From assembly GCF_040783975.1 (NCBI RefSeq), contig NZ_CP160631.1:2976001-3040000 (forward strand): a stretch of 64,000 nucleotides of DNA. The letters are read 5' to 3'. The notes beneath the pieces are model-generated. The model saw nothing but the letters and a program-made list of their open reading frames with translations, ran no database searches and was not told the DNA's origin. The position numbers were made by a program, and so were the translations under genes. Position 1 is the stretch's first letter; every line of letters starts with the position of its first letter. Below are positions 48,901-53,539 of the stretch, in pieces. Source of the DNA: Pantoea sp. Ep11b. GTDB taxonomy: Bacteria > Pseudomonadota > Gammaproteobacteria > Enterobacterales > Enterobacteriaceae.

Positions 48901-48969
48901 AGATTGCGAGATGAGCGTGCCATTTTCGCGCGAGATAATGTCTACACGGCCTTGCGTGAGTTCTGCCAT
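30955..48969 (-). CDS. bapA: Giant BapA-type surface adhesin secreted by type I system
   Basis: One uninterrupted gene of 6004 codons, over a quarter of the window. Residues 1-about 125 resemble the BapA prefix domain of Salmonella (PSVVRINGTRA, RQGNDLVLHMRDGSTV, YQKFFLDDADG, YESLDSVEPLL). A hydrophobic stretch and a run of 11 glycines (157-167) follow. From about residue 183 to 5750 lie about 55 tandem Ig-like repeats. The C-terminal 250 residues hold an acidic/serine linker, one RTX-like element (HIDGGAGTDTLVLNG) and a hydrophobic end (LQVHVV), the usual type I secretion signal. There is no Sec signal peptide, and I noticed no cysteine. ATG 48969 has AGAGG 6 bases upstream. The protein should be exported by the transporter genes behind it and act in cell-cell or surface adhesion and biofilm. 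Ligand unknown. Confidence 0.88.
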   Translation of the reverse strand: MAELTQGRVDIISRENGTLISQSVGGSSQSINLTEPSVVRINGTRALVTQYERQGNDLVLHMRDGSTVRYQKFFLDDADGQHSELVFDDGVNPPEHALFPQTAESAELASSSVTPTYESLDSVEPLLLADNTNTSMGVITAGGLGVLGLAGLAVGLGGGGGGGGGGGNGGGSDPGTPVTPGTPAITLNAFAGDGVLDNAEKTSDQVVSGSTSNVEAGQIVTVTLGGQTYNTTVGADGSWSVTIPAAALAALPAGATTIDVSVTNGAGTTANGSLPVTVAAPDPGTPATPAISLNPFAGDNLLDNNEKTSPQTLSGSTSNVEAGQIVTVTLGGQTYNATVGADGSWSVSIPAAALSALAAGSSTINVSVTSAAGTTASASLGIQVQAPDTTPGVPALTIAPFTGDDVLSNAEKTTPQTLSGSTSNVEAGQIVTVTLGGQSYSGSVAADGSWSITVPADALAALASGTTTATATVTSQAGTVASGSLTFTVEAPVTQPGTPVITIDQFAGDDILSNSEKNSDQLLSGSTANVEAGQVVTITLGDQTYSAVVDAQGNWSVTLSSAALNTLAAGSLAISAVVTNQAGAQASENRTISVDTPVVTGPPAITLDDFTGDNQLSNAEKTTDQTVTGSTSNVEPGQLVTVTLGGQTYSGTVDAQGNWSVTLPSAALSALAAGTTTLTVSVSNAAGDTATNSLPLNVEAPVTQAGDPVITIGQFAGDDILSNDEKGTTQTLSGTTTNVEAGQTVTVTLGGQTYLGTVDGDGNWSVSIPAAALGELPAGSSAIDVSVSNAAGVIATETRDIAVEAPATQPGEPGLILDNFAGDNLLSNEEKAVGQPVSGTTINIEPGQIVTVTLGGQTYSASVQSDGSWSVTVPSEALSALAAGSTTLTVSVANAAGDSVTATLPITVEAPATQPGAATLTIDAFAVDDILSNSEKASDQLLSGGTTNIGEGQQVSITLNGELFTATVGADGRWSVTIPASSLAALNAGSATLSATVSDQNGTAVSETRDFLVEASGTAPGAPTLVINVFAGDNILSNDEKLEAQAVSGSTTNVEAGQLVTVTLGGQSYSGTVNADGSWNIAIPADALAALAAGTATLVATVSNAAGTAVSDSLPITVEAPVTQPGEPVITINPFAGDDVLNNDEKNSEQLLSGTTSNVEAGQIVTVTLGDQTYSATVNGDGSWSLNVPPSALAALAAGSVTISASVTTQAGIVANEDRAIVVETPSQPGTPAIAIAIFAGDDLLDNSEKALDQTLSGSTSNVEAGQTVLITLGGQNYSSTVNADGSWSLSIPSAALSALAAGTATIAVSVSTAAGLQATNSRDINVEPAPGQPGVITITEPVSLDGFLNLQELSSDLVINGSAVGVNPGQAVLVDFNNSTYSAVVNSNGFWSITVPAGDLAGITDGIKLISATTTDATGALLTDAAQLNVVVNTLPQITLAESAISDGVLNQLEAGSDLLIGGSTGKAVAGQRVELQLNGRTYSTTVNDDGSWSLSLPAGDLALLPQGANSLTVTAIDEAGNRVDETLNFSVNTLPPVLIVGEIAGGDGILNSLEVAAGVPVSGSGARPGEVVSVSLNNQTYTATVDGEGSWRVDLPASALQALADGSSYPLTITLTDASGNTASQTETLTVSTQLPVATVNAPGGDGVLTNSELTVPLQISGTGQPGDSVSVTLNGKTYSALVGDDGNWNAVVPVADLATLPNQTLPVTVTVTDPAGNSSTRSSELRVATALPSLTLNDPAPDGVINVEDARQPLIVSGTGDEGDIVRVTLNNLTYSAVVAQDGSWSVTLPAADLTRVPDGTQLISVVATDADGNSTQTGSSLTFATTPPLLELSVPASDGYINIVEHTQDLVIDGRGGAQGNLVSVTFNGETYTATVGTDGLWSVTVPAAIVSQLGDANYPINVVLSDAYGNSSTLSSGVTVLAENPPVLTINAVTGDNQVDSAEQLTDILVTGSVTNVPAGQPVLLTINGQSYDGVVRADGSWVVTLPAGSLGAAGDKPFTVAISDLAGNPAQPSGGQLTVVVSAEPLLSIAPVSDDGTLNALEAESDLILSGASANLPAGSPISVTLVPGGTVYTTLTDENGAWTLSIPAADLATLPQGTLTVTASSGGVQTSQSLLVATLPPAAPQVDTPFTDGVLNTAEASVAQTLTGSVEPGQAVSVTLGGISYPATVEANGNWSVTLPPSVLQALAQGSNPITVTVTDVAGNSNSISVPLTVDTGLPVLTVDPIATDGIISAAEAAADLTISGTVTPGSSVSLTLNGASYDAVVDAAGRWTATLPSADLQSLNDGRYDLNVTVTTANGNVATTPFPVTVDTAAPDFSLNAPAGDGILNNAEQAAGFSFSGSGSAGDRVSVTLNGVTYTGTVDEAGNWSLPVPPAALAGLTNGSSYPVVVTVTDAIGNSNSQNSVLTVDTTLPPLAVAPIGGDNALNSSEVLQPLQVSGSGQNGDIVTVQLNDQLYSTTVGVNGQWSLQIAPEALAALPPGTVPVTVTETSTNGNQSSQVVDLNVATAPEIQPVLSVDSSTFAGDGIVTAAEQLQPITVSGSSSNVEPGQQVILSLNGTDYSGVVGASGNWRIILPAGALAELGEGSQSLSVSVINAVGNSTSSQLDFTVDTTLPSLALAPISGDNYLSALERGEPVAVSGSTSGLPAGTLITVVASGATASTTVNADGSWSLTLPPETFSTAADGPLTITATASDVNGVTLATGDATLTVVASALPVATPGVAFTDGILNAEEAAAGGAIAGNTGVTGDGQTVSITLGGISYSGTVDAAGNWQVALPPQALAALPQGSTPYTVEVSDVAGNSSQAGGTLQVDTLPPALNFITPSDGIINAVESQQPLTLSGSSDGNALIVASFNGTTLSTTADINGNWSLALPATVYSGLGNGSYPLTVTATDEAGNSTTSSRDLTLKVGAGTLPTLTLDAFAGDNVVDGAERLTDQRLTGTTTNVESGQLVTLAFDGTVYSGVVQASGAWSLIVPAGALAALADGSATFTVAVSDAAGNTTTRDLTFDVNSNASGLSLDAISGDNYLNALELGQPLIVTGSAVNVPQGDLVTLLFNSVSYTAQVSADGRWSVIVPAEALTALADGPYTLTVTATDSGGAALSSEASLSVLTTPPAPQIVSAFGDGTLNSSEIATAQTLSGTTGITGDGQTVSVLLNGLTYTGTVDSNGNWQVSVPATALADLPEAVVDYTVTVQDAAGNSGSSQGSVTVDLTPPTLTLNAVADDNIVNIAESLAPIELSGSSSAEAGQRVTVTLNNQIWTTTVGQDGDWSLTLPAGALAGIPAGAYILTVTVSDAAGNPVTETREISVATGDLAISLNTPFGDGYLNLAESALSQTLSGTTGVAGSGQSVTVTLGGNDYSATVDAQGNWTLTLTPEQLQLLAPGVNDLVVTASDAAGNSGSLTRAVTVDLTPPTLTLNPMGGDNIINSLEVLEPVTISGSASVGDAGQTVTVSFQNVDYTTLVLSDGSWQVTLPASVLQGLADGNYPVEVTLTDAAGNPTTVPQTLTLAADSANLPALTIDPISGDNFLNQAEAQQDLAISGGSTNLATGQLVTVTLNGIQYSGTVDGEGLWTVTVPAADLANLPDGDQLLVVVSADASGNPASSSASLVVLASDQVQPTLTLDVVAGDDVINAIEAAADVVVSGASTRLAAGTQVTVSFNGNDYTTTLDADGNWSVTVPSGAFTGLASGSTQTFTVTASDAAGNPATVSQEVSFITTPPALTGITVSAGDILDVAESLQDLTIGGTTTGGLPVTVTLNNVSYTTTAAEDGSWSVTIPTADLQQLADGTNGISVSVTDAAGNVTTNSDLSIDVAINAPPALTLQTPFGDALVSDADIAGSLTLSGGSTNLAEGTVLSITVGSQPFSTTTDASGNWTLTLDPDALDALVDGVTQVVVTATDAAGNPAQVTADVEVLRTPPVSAVFTDILFGDNIINITEAGVVQQVTGTSTVVAGQTLSVTVGDQNIPLAVTVDASGNWSASLTPEVIASLGAGVHTLTLVTTDRAGNTSQLSKTFTSALTPLAEPTLDTPFTDGRINAAEAAEGGFLTGAVNSQDAESVTVTINGTRYDAELSADRTRWTLDLSPALLQSLPDGNWPVSVTVTSASGNSASINGTVLVAINTLPDVTLNLPFGDGALNVAEALNPQVLTGSTGITGAGQTVAVLISGFNDNEPLAATVQNDGSWSLTLSPDQLATFTTGSHTITVTATDIAGNSDSTALNVVTAVTLPVPTFSPDTFGGDNQLNISEAAAGVTLTGTTGSTGANQAVSITVDLNGSRYSGTVDTDGNWTVDIPANALNSLTNGAQTLTVNVVDAAGNSASAQLPFFASFIAPKPVVSPDFLGSYVNADEAAAGINLSGTTGKAEPNQRVELTLGGERYTTTADSSGNWAVPLTADQLSALTDGTYPVTITVTDGAGNSATINSSLVLDTTPPVLSITDFTGDNVLNYGESIQPQLLSGTATGAEPGTVVTVSLNDTLLGTAIVAANGSWSVTLTPEQMATFGTATTLNLTVTDLAGNTGTGSVSLAVDLTPPPGPLVTLGTVSGDNIISTQDLAGGVVVSGTSSGLGAGGVVTVVIAGLDYSTTLDAQGNWSTAALPVSAFGEADGSVTITVNATDGTTPVSTSGDILIDLTPPALFINNFADDNQVNSSESGVSQVISGTTDASEAGRQVTVTFDNQTYSAVVQSDGSWSTTVPASAMQALTDGSTLVITAQLTDLAGNVGTASQPVTVNTSAPLVQVDAFLGDNLINAADLVTSQVLTGSAQGAEGQTIALYLGDAAPLATATVGADGRWSLNLTPEVLAGLTEGVLVFGVRVSDGAGNQTDATLTVNKVVNSALTLVVDSVFGDGTLSALDATVAQTISGVATSAGVGATVSVLLGGTTLSASVGQDGKWAIVVPPSVLGLLGDGNLAFNVTLTDGAGNTRTVGESVTSIVNAVPVVGELTGLFGGDNLLNIAEAAAGQLVGGVIQNAAAGSQVTVTFGSKSYTTTVQAGGAWSVNLPASDLTALLDGNLTLGVSVRDAAGNVASGSTTIGVFTQAPSVSLTSLFGDGVLNLADIATSQVISGVVTNVAQGATVTLTVGNSQVTATVGAGGAFSATVTPDILGTLAQGNLTVGASVTDAAGNTASTSAGFRVDTLLPTITINPLFGDGLLNVADALLAQTVGGVIGGAEAGSRVVVSVGAQQFVTSTDVNGNFNVPLSPALLQGLADGTLTVGVSVTDSAGNTSSANATALVGIHTLPKVTLNPLFGDGVLNLAESLVTQTISGTVSGVAAGSRVTLAIGNTTATALVNADGSFSTTVSPAVLSTLLNGNFTVSASVTDLVGNVSSTSAGVSLGLVQPTLSVNTVFGDGVLSAADLASNQTLSGTSSLSAGSVVSATLNGLTYTTKVVSGGNWSISVPKADLTAITDGTKTVTVTGTDAYGNVVNSSGTLSVISQSTPVVAITSLFGDSALSAVDVKTAQTISGTASNAEGSVVRVTLGGQTYSTTVSSNGNWSLSVPAANLAAIADGLQTVTASVVNGAGSTGTVSSSLAVVSHTLPTVSVNSFFGGDGYLNIAEANSGEIIRGSSTNAVGGRVTVNVAGAVLTTTVGADGTWSVTVPSATLKGIADGSHPLTVTVADIGGNTATSNSTFTALSHNQPLVGVDPVLSLVGSALYGLVVQGGSLNAAQGSKVSVTLLLSNGSNGPTLTTTTDALGRYAVNFSPSLLSVGGLLLSLNTLAKVSIVDAAGNSYTTTNTLILGSLLPVTLAATESVALFSVVDDSATLASVGSETQHTASTSGEESSATVAVASTLVTEADSVTPVSSSETAPVSETVAAVAADPAPAEEVGYTIGGVVITLADGSTAEGASVVGSSGADIVTVSDLNFTHIDGGAGTDTLVLNGENLTLDLTALGLKVEHIEVLDLGRTGTNAVKLDLNEALNITDKQSDDLLIKGADGSQVTLANSNGGIWEVSGERTVEGRVFEIYHNSALSSDNTLGDVLVQQNLQVHVV
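31710..48423 (-). repeat. Tandem array of about 55 Ig-like repeat units in the adhesin
   Basis: By eye I count 54 units with a recognisable start, [PLT]P..t.....GDn.LN..E, plus one degenerate final unit; each is about 100 codons. Within a unit the order is the acidic motif, then sGs...v.aGq.VtvtLnG..Y...V..dGsWsv.vP...L..L..G...i.vsvtdaaGN. The acidic GDG/DN positions may bind calcium between domains. Units 1-11 (about 44975-48423) share EK..dQ.lSGSTSNVEAGQ and are close copies, while units 12-55 are more varied; several units near the C-terminus carry LFGDG.LN. Such arrays may change in length by recombination. Confidence 0.88.
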
Positions 48970-49207
48970 TTTTAACCTCTATTCCACCAGACTGGCTAAT
49001 ATACTGAATCCATAAACATAAATTATTTTTATGCTTATGAAATTCACATGTAGGTTATCCTCCCGGAAACGGAAGGCATATCCACCTGGTGGCCGGATAA
49101 ACGGCGCAGCAAAACTACGGCAAAGACCCGAATCATCACGGGAAGTGTCGCTATTTTTTTGTTGGAGTTTTCGTACAGACTCGCGGGAAACGTAACGGTT
49201 CTGACAG

Positions 49208-49241
49208 ATTGATTTTTAGCGTAGCCCGATGAAAAATCAAT
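49208..49241. promoter_or_regulatory. Inverted repeat upstream of the adhesin gene
   Basis: Perfect 10-bp arms ATTGATTTTT (49208-49217) and AAAAATCAAT (49232-49241) around a 14-base centre, about 240 bases before the adhesin start, in an AT-rich stretch of 740 bases that otherwise holds no sure gene. It could be a regulator site or a leader hairpin. It has no T run, so it is not a simple terminator. Confidence 0.4.
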
Positions 49242-49378
49242 TTCAATGTGCAGATTTCATTATGATTTAATACTTTTTACATAAGAGAAACGTGGAAAAG
49301 CGTTTTCTGAAAATGCGCTTCCCCATTGTTTTTTCATGTCAATTTATTGCTGACTGTTTCCATAAATGATGTAAAAAG

Positions 49379-49579
49379 GTGAACAAACCCGCGTTTCAGA
49401 AACTTTATGGCGCGTTAAAAAATTTGTTAAATATGCGAGTCGGCCAGCATTTATTGGTGGCCCTTTTTTCGCTGGCCGCCGTTAACCCGTTCAAAGCGAG
49501 CAGGAAATTTGCGTTAAGTCGACAGGCGCACCGCCGACTGATGCCAGGAAAGTTCTGGAAAAAATTCGCGGCGCAATAA
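49379..49579 (+). CDS. Doubtful small basic protein
   Basis: A 66-codon frame with GTG start and only a weak purine run (AAAAAGG) before it. The product is very basic (AFQKLYGALKNLL, then FKASRKFALSRQAHRR and FWKKFAAQ) with one short hydrophobic part (LLVALFSLAAV). It lies in the region between the adhesin and the MFS gene. It could be a real small protein or chance; I recognise no family. Confidence 0.25.
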   Translation: MNKPAFQKLYGALKNLLNMRVGQHLLVALFSLAAVNPFKASRKFALSRQAHRRLMPGKFWKKFAAQ

Positions 49580-49706
49580 AAGTCGGTAAACTCCCGGCTT
49601 TATGATTTATACGATGTTGCTGCACGACTTCTGATAAGAGGTGCAAGGGCCGCTCACTCACGGCAAGTGCTACACTTTTCCGCTTTACCTTTGATGAATC
49701 TGACCT

Positions 49707-50861
49707 ATGACCGCACTGGACGCTGCACAACAACATAAACAGCAGAGCCGCCTGAACTGGGGCACGCGCACCATCTTTCTGATCAATGGCTTAGGGATGT
49801 CCGCCTGGGCACCGCTGGTTCCGTTTGCCCGCGATCGCCTGCAGCTCAGCGGCGCTTCGCTGGGTGCCTTGCTGCTCTGTCTGGGAATCGGGTCGCTCGC
49901 CGCCATGCCGGTAACCGGCACGCTGGTGGCACGCTTTGGCTGCCGCCGGGTGATGGCCTTTTCGACGCTGCTGGTGCTGATGATGATGCCGCTGCTGGCA
50001 ACGGCTGACTCGCATCTGGTGATGGCGGCGGCGCTGATGCTGTTTGGTGCCGGGCTGGGCATGCTGGATGTGGCGATGAACTATCAGGCGGTGCAGGTCG
50101 AGCAGGCCGCTGACAAACCGATGATGTCCGGCTTTCATGGCTTCTTCAGTCTGGGCGGCATTCTGGGCGCGGGCACGGTCAGCCTGTTGCTGAGCCGGTC
50201 CTTTACCCCGCTGGCCGCCACGCTGGTGGTGATGGCCGTTATGCTGCTGCTGTTGCTGTGGCGGCTGCCGGTGTTAATGAACGAACGCCTGCACCAGCCC
50301 GACCAGCCCTGGCTGGTGATCCCGCGCGGCTGGGTCGCATTTCTTGGCCTGCTCTGCTTTATTCTCTTTCTGGCGGAGGGCGCCGTCCTGGACTGGGGCG
50401 CCCTGCTGCTGCTGCAGAACCCGGCTATGACTCCGGCCTATGCCGGACTGGGGTATGCGATCTTCTCAGTGGCAATGACACTGGGTCGTTTCAGCGGCGA
50501 TAAGGTCATCGCACGCTTTGGCCGCTATCCGGTGATGCTGACGGGTGCGCTGACCGCCGCGGCGGGCATGAGCCTGGCCGTCTGGCTGCCGTGGCCGGAG
50601 ATCGCCCTGCTCGCCTTCCTGCTGGTCGGCTTTGGTTTGTCTAATACGGTGCCGATGTTGTTCAATGCTGCCGGGAATCAACGGGATATGCCTGCGAACC
50701 TGGCGATTTCTGCCATGACAACGCTGGGATATGCGGGTATTCTCTCAGGTCCGGCTTTAATCGGATTCATTTCGCAATGGATTAGCCTCAGTGGTGCATT
50801 TTTAGTGATCGCCCTGTTGCTGTTAGCGGTAGCCGCCAGTGCGCGAAAAGTTGCGCGATAA
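49707..50861 (+). CDS. YbjJ-like MFS transporter
   Basis: A 384-residue major-facilitator protein with 12 predicted spans. It resembles E. coli YbjJ and related sugar/drug-like MFS members: LINGLGMSAWAPLVPFARDR at the start, GFHGFFSLGGILGAG in the middle and AEGAVLDWGALLL after the central loop. The motif-A type loop GTLVARFGCRRVMAF follows span 2. The substrate cannot be read from the sequence. A TACACT with an extended GCTACACTT, sigma-S-like, lies at 49669-49679 just upstream. The stop is only 19 bases before rcsD, so transcription may run on into the Rcs genes. Confidence 0.8.
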   Translation: MTALDAAQQHKQQSRLNWGTRTIFLINGLGMSAWAPLVPFARDRLQLSGASLGALLLCLGIGSLAAMPVTGTLVARFGCRRVMAFSTLLVLMMMPLLATADSHLVMAAALMLFGAGLGMLDVAMNYQAVQVEQAADKPMMSGFHGFFSLGGILGAGTVSLLLSRSFTPLAATLVVMAVMLLLLLWRLPVLMNERLHQPDQPWLVIPRGWVAFLGLLCFILFLAEGAVLDWGALLLLQNPAMTPAYAGLGYAIFSVAMTLGRFSGDKVIARFGRYPVMLTGALTAAAGMSLAVWLPWPEIALLAFLLVGFGLSNTVPMLFNAAGNQRDMPANLAISAMTTLGYAGILSGPALIGFISQWISLSGAFLVIALLLLAVAASARKVAR

Positions 50862-50880
50862 TTCAGGTACCTGACACGCT

Positions 50881-53538
50881 ATGTTGTATAAGTTTCCACT
50901 GACCTCCGGCAACGTCACCCGCTTTTTTGTGGTTTTCAATCTGGTGCTCCTGCTGGCGCTGGGCTTTATGGTGCATAACTCGGTGAATGCCTGGCTGACC
51001 GGGAAACGTTATGCCATGGACGATCTGGCGCGCGACGTACAGAAGCGCATCGACGCCTATCGCTTTGCGACCTGGCAGATCTATGAAAATCTCTCCACCA
51101 GCGCGGCAGGTGCGACACCCGGCAATAATCTGCAGGAGACGCGGCTGCGTCCTGATGTCTATTATCTGGAAAAAACCCGGCGTAAAACCGAAGCACTGAT
51201 TTTCGGCTCACACGACAGCAGCACGCTGGATATGACGATGCGGATGTCGAACTATCTCGATACCCTGTGGGGCGCGGAAAATCCCACCTGGTCGATGTAT
51301 TTTCTCAACGGTCAGGATAACAGCCTGATTATGATCTCGACCCTGCCGCTGAAAGATATGGCAACGCGCTACAAAGAGAGCGCCATCAGCTCTATGGTTG
51401 ACGGGCGCCGCGCGGAGATGCTGCAGCAGGCCAATGCGCTGGATGAGCGGGAAAGTTTCTCGCCGCTTCGCCATCTCGCTTTCCAGAACGATCACTACTT
51501 CACGCTGCGCACGACCTTTAACCAGCCGGGCCACCTGGCGACGGTGGTCGCCTTCGATCTGCCAGTCAACGACCTGATTCCGCAGAACATGCCGCTGGAG
51601 AATTTCCAGCTGCGCCAGGACAGCAGCCTGCCTGCCAGCAGCAGCGATCAGCAGGAGGTGGAAAACACCCGCATCTCGCTGGTGAACCCGAACATCGAAA
51701 TCACAGCGACCCTGCCCAGCACCTCGCTGCAGCTGGTTTATCAGGTGCCGATTACCCGTCTGCTCCTCGACAGCCTCTACAACCTGCTCTGGCCGCTGCT
51801 GATCAACCTGCTGCTGTTCCTGCTGTCGCTGGCCGGGATTGTGCTGCTGCGTCAGCAGTCGCTGCGCCCCAGCGAAAACCAGAGCGCGGAACTCGATTCG
51901 CTGCGGGTACTGAATGAAGAGATCGTGGCCAGCCTGCCGGTTGGCCTGCTGGTCTATGACTTCGCCAGCAACCGCACCCTGCTGAGCAATAAAATTGCCG
52001 AACATCTTCTGCCTCACCTCAATCTGCAGAAGATTATTAATATGTCCGACCAGCATCAGGGCGTGCTTCAGGCTACGATCAACAATGAAGTGTATGAGAT
52101 CCGCCACGCCCGCAGCGTGCTGTCGCCGCATACGCAGCTGTTTATGATGCGCGATCAGGATCGCGAGCTGCTGGTGAACAAAAAACTGCAGAAGGCGCAG
52201 CAGGTGCTGGATCGCAACCACCAGATGCGGCAGCAGCTGCTGCACAATCTGGGCCATGCGCTGAATCAGCCGCTGGAGAAGATGGTGGCGCAACTGGTGC
52301 AGCTGAGTCAGCGCGATGCCGATGAAACCGTGCTCGACCTGCTCGATGAGAGCCAGGGGCTGGCGCGGCTGGTCGATGATATCGTTCTGCTCAACCGTCT
52401 GGAGGCGCACGACTGGTCACCGGATGCGACGGTCTTTAACCTGCAGGATCTGCTGGATGAGATTGCGCTGGAGAGCCTGCCGCTGATGCGCCGCAAAGGG
52501 CTGTCGCTGGTGGTGAACAACCATCGGGCGAATGACGAGACGCGCTTTGGCGACCGTCGCGCCCTGCGCAAGGTGCTGACCACGCTGATGCACTATGCTC
52601 TGACCACCACCCGCTGGGGAAAAATCACCCTGGAAGTGAAGACGACAGAAAAGCAGCCCGACAGACTGATCATCGAACTGGTCGATACCGGGGCCGGACT
52701 GACGGTGGATGAGCTGGCTAACGTTGACTTCCCGTTCCTGGGCGACACCAGTCAGGATCGCTACGGGCAGGCGTCAGGCATGGCGTTCTTCCTGTGTAAG
52801 CAGCTCTGCAAGCAGATGGGCGGCAGTCTCGATATCGTGGCCAAAGCGGATATCGGCACGCGCTACAACATGCAGCTGCCGCTGGCCCTGGAGCAGAAGC
52901 AGGAAGAAGAAGAGGAAAAGATTCTGGATGGCGTGACCGCGCTGGTGGAGATCACCGTGGAGGACGTGCATAAGATCGTCTGCCGGCATCTGGAAAACTG
53001 GGGAGCGCGTTGTCTGACGCCTGACGAGCGTATCTCCGGTCAGGATCACGATGTGCTGGTCACCGACGATCCCTCAAAGCTCAGCGGCTGGGCACTGCTG
53101 CTGGCCGGGGATGAACTGGGGCATCATGCCCTCAACGACCAGCAGTATCGGGTTAACTTCAATCTCAGTAATGCGCTGCTTGATGCATTGCTGGCCCTGA
53201 TTGAGAAGCAACTGTCGCATGATGTGATGGATAACGACACGGAAGACGACGCAGCCACGCCATTGATGAGCGGTGGCTATTTCCAGCTGTTTACGGAGAC
53301 AGTACCGGATGATGTGAAGAGACTGTATACTGAGTCGGCGGAAAAGGACTACGCTTCGCTTGCTCAGACAGCGCATCGCCTGAAGGGCGTGTTTGCCATG
53401 CTCAATCTGACTCCCGGCAAACAGCTTTGTGAAGAGTTAGAACACCACATTAAAGCGTGTGACGATTCAAACATTACAAATACCACCAGTGATATTGACG
53501 CTTACGTCAATCAACTGCTGCAGCAAGGTAACCAATAA
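50881..53538 (+). CDS. rcsD: Phosphotransfer protein RcsD of the Rcs phosphorelay
   Basis: An 885-residue inner-membrane protein matching E. coli RcsD. Two spans (about residues 15-35 and 300-325) enclose a periplasmic domain with LQETRLRPDVYYLEK and WSMYFLNGQDNSL. The cytoplasmic part has a histidine-kinase-like region lacking a full ATP site, the ABL domain, and a C-terminal HPt domain with the phosphoacceptor His832 in AQTAHRLKGVFAML. It passes phosphate from RcsC to RcsB and interacts with IgaA. Oddly, the degenerate kinase core keeps a histidine, His459, in NLGHALNQPL, where E. coli RcsD, as I recall it, reads NIGDALKEPA. The G1-like DTGAGL remains, but the N box does not. The gene is one base from rcsB. 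Confidence 0.95.
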   Translation: MLYKFPLTSGNVTRFFVVFNLVLLLALGFMVHNSVNAWLTGKRYAMDDLARDVQKRIDAYRFATWQIYENLSTSAAGATPGNNLQETRLRPDVYYLEKTRRKTEALIFGSHDSSTLDMTMRMSNYLDTLWGAENPTWSMYFLNGQDNSLIMISTLPLKDMATRYKESAISSMVDGRRAEMLQQANALDERESFSPLRHLAFQNDHYFTLRTTFNQPGHLATVVAFDLPVNDLIPQNMPLENFQLRQDSSLPASSSDQQEVENTRISLVNPNIEITATLPSTSLQLVYQVPITRLLLDSLYNLLWPLLINLLLFLLSLAGIVLLRQQSLRPSENQSAELDSLRVLNEEIVASLPVGLLVYDFASNRTLLSNKIAEHLLPHLNLQKIINMSDQHQGVLQATINNEVYEIRHARSVLSPHTQLFMMRDQDRELLVNKKLQKAQQVLDRNHQMRQQLLHNLGHALNQPLEKMVAQLVQLSQRDADETVLDLLDESQGLARLVDDIVLLNRLEAHDWSPDATVFNLQDLLDEIALESLPLMRRKGLSLVVNNHRANDETRFGDRRALRKVLTTLMHYALTTTRWGKITLEVKTTEKQPDRLIIELVDTGAGLTVDELANVDFPFLGDTSQDRYGQASGMAFFLCKQLCKQMGGSLDIVAKADIGTRYNMQLPLALEQKQEEEEEKILDGVTALVEITVEDVHKIVCRHLENWGARCLTPDERISGQDHDVLVTDDPSKLSGWALLLAGDELGHHALNDQQYRVNFNLSNALLDALLALIEKQLSHDVMDNDTEDDAATPLMSGGYFQLFTETVPDDVKRLYTESAEKDYASLAQTAHRLKGVFAMLNLTPGKQLCEELEHHIKACDDSNITNTTSDIDAYVNQLLQQGNQ

Positions 53539-53539
53539 G

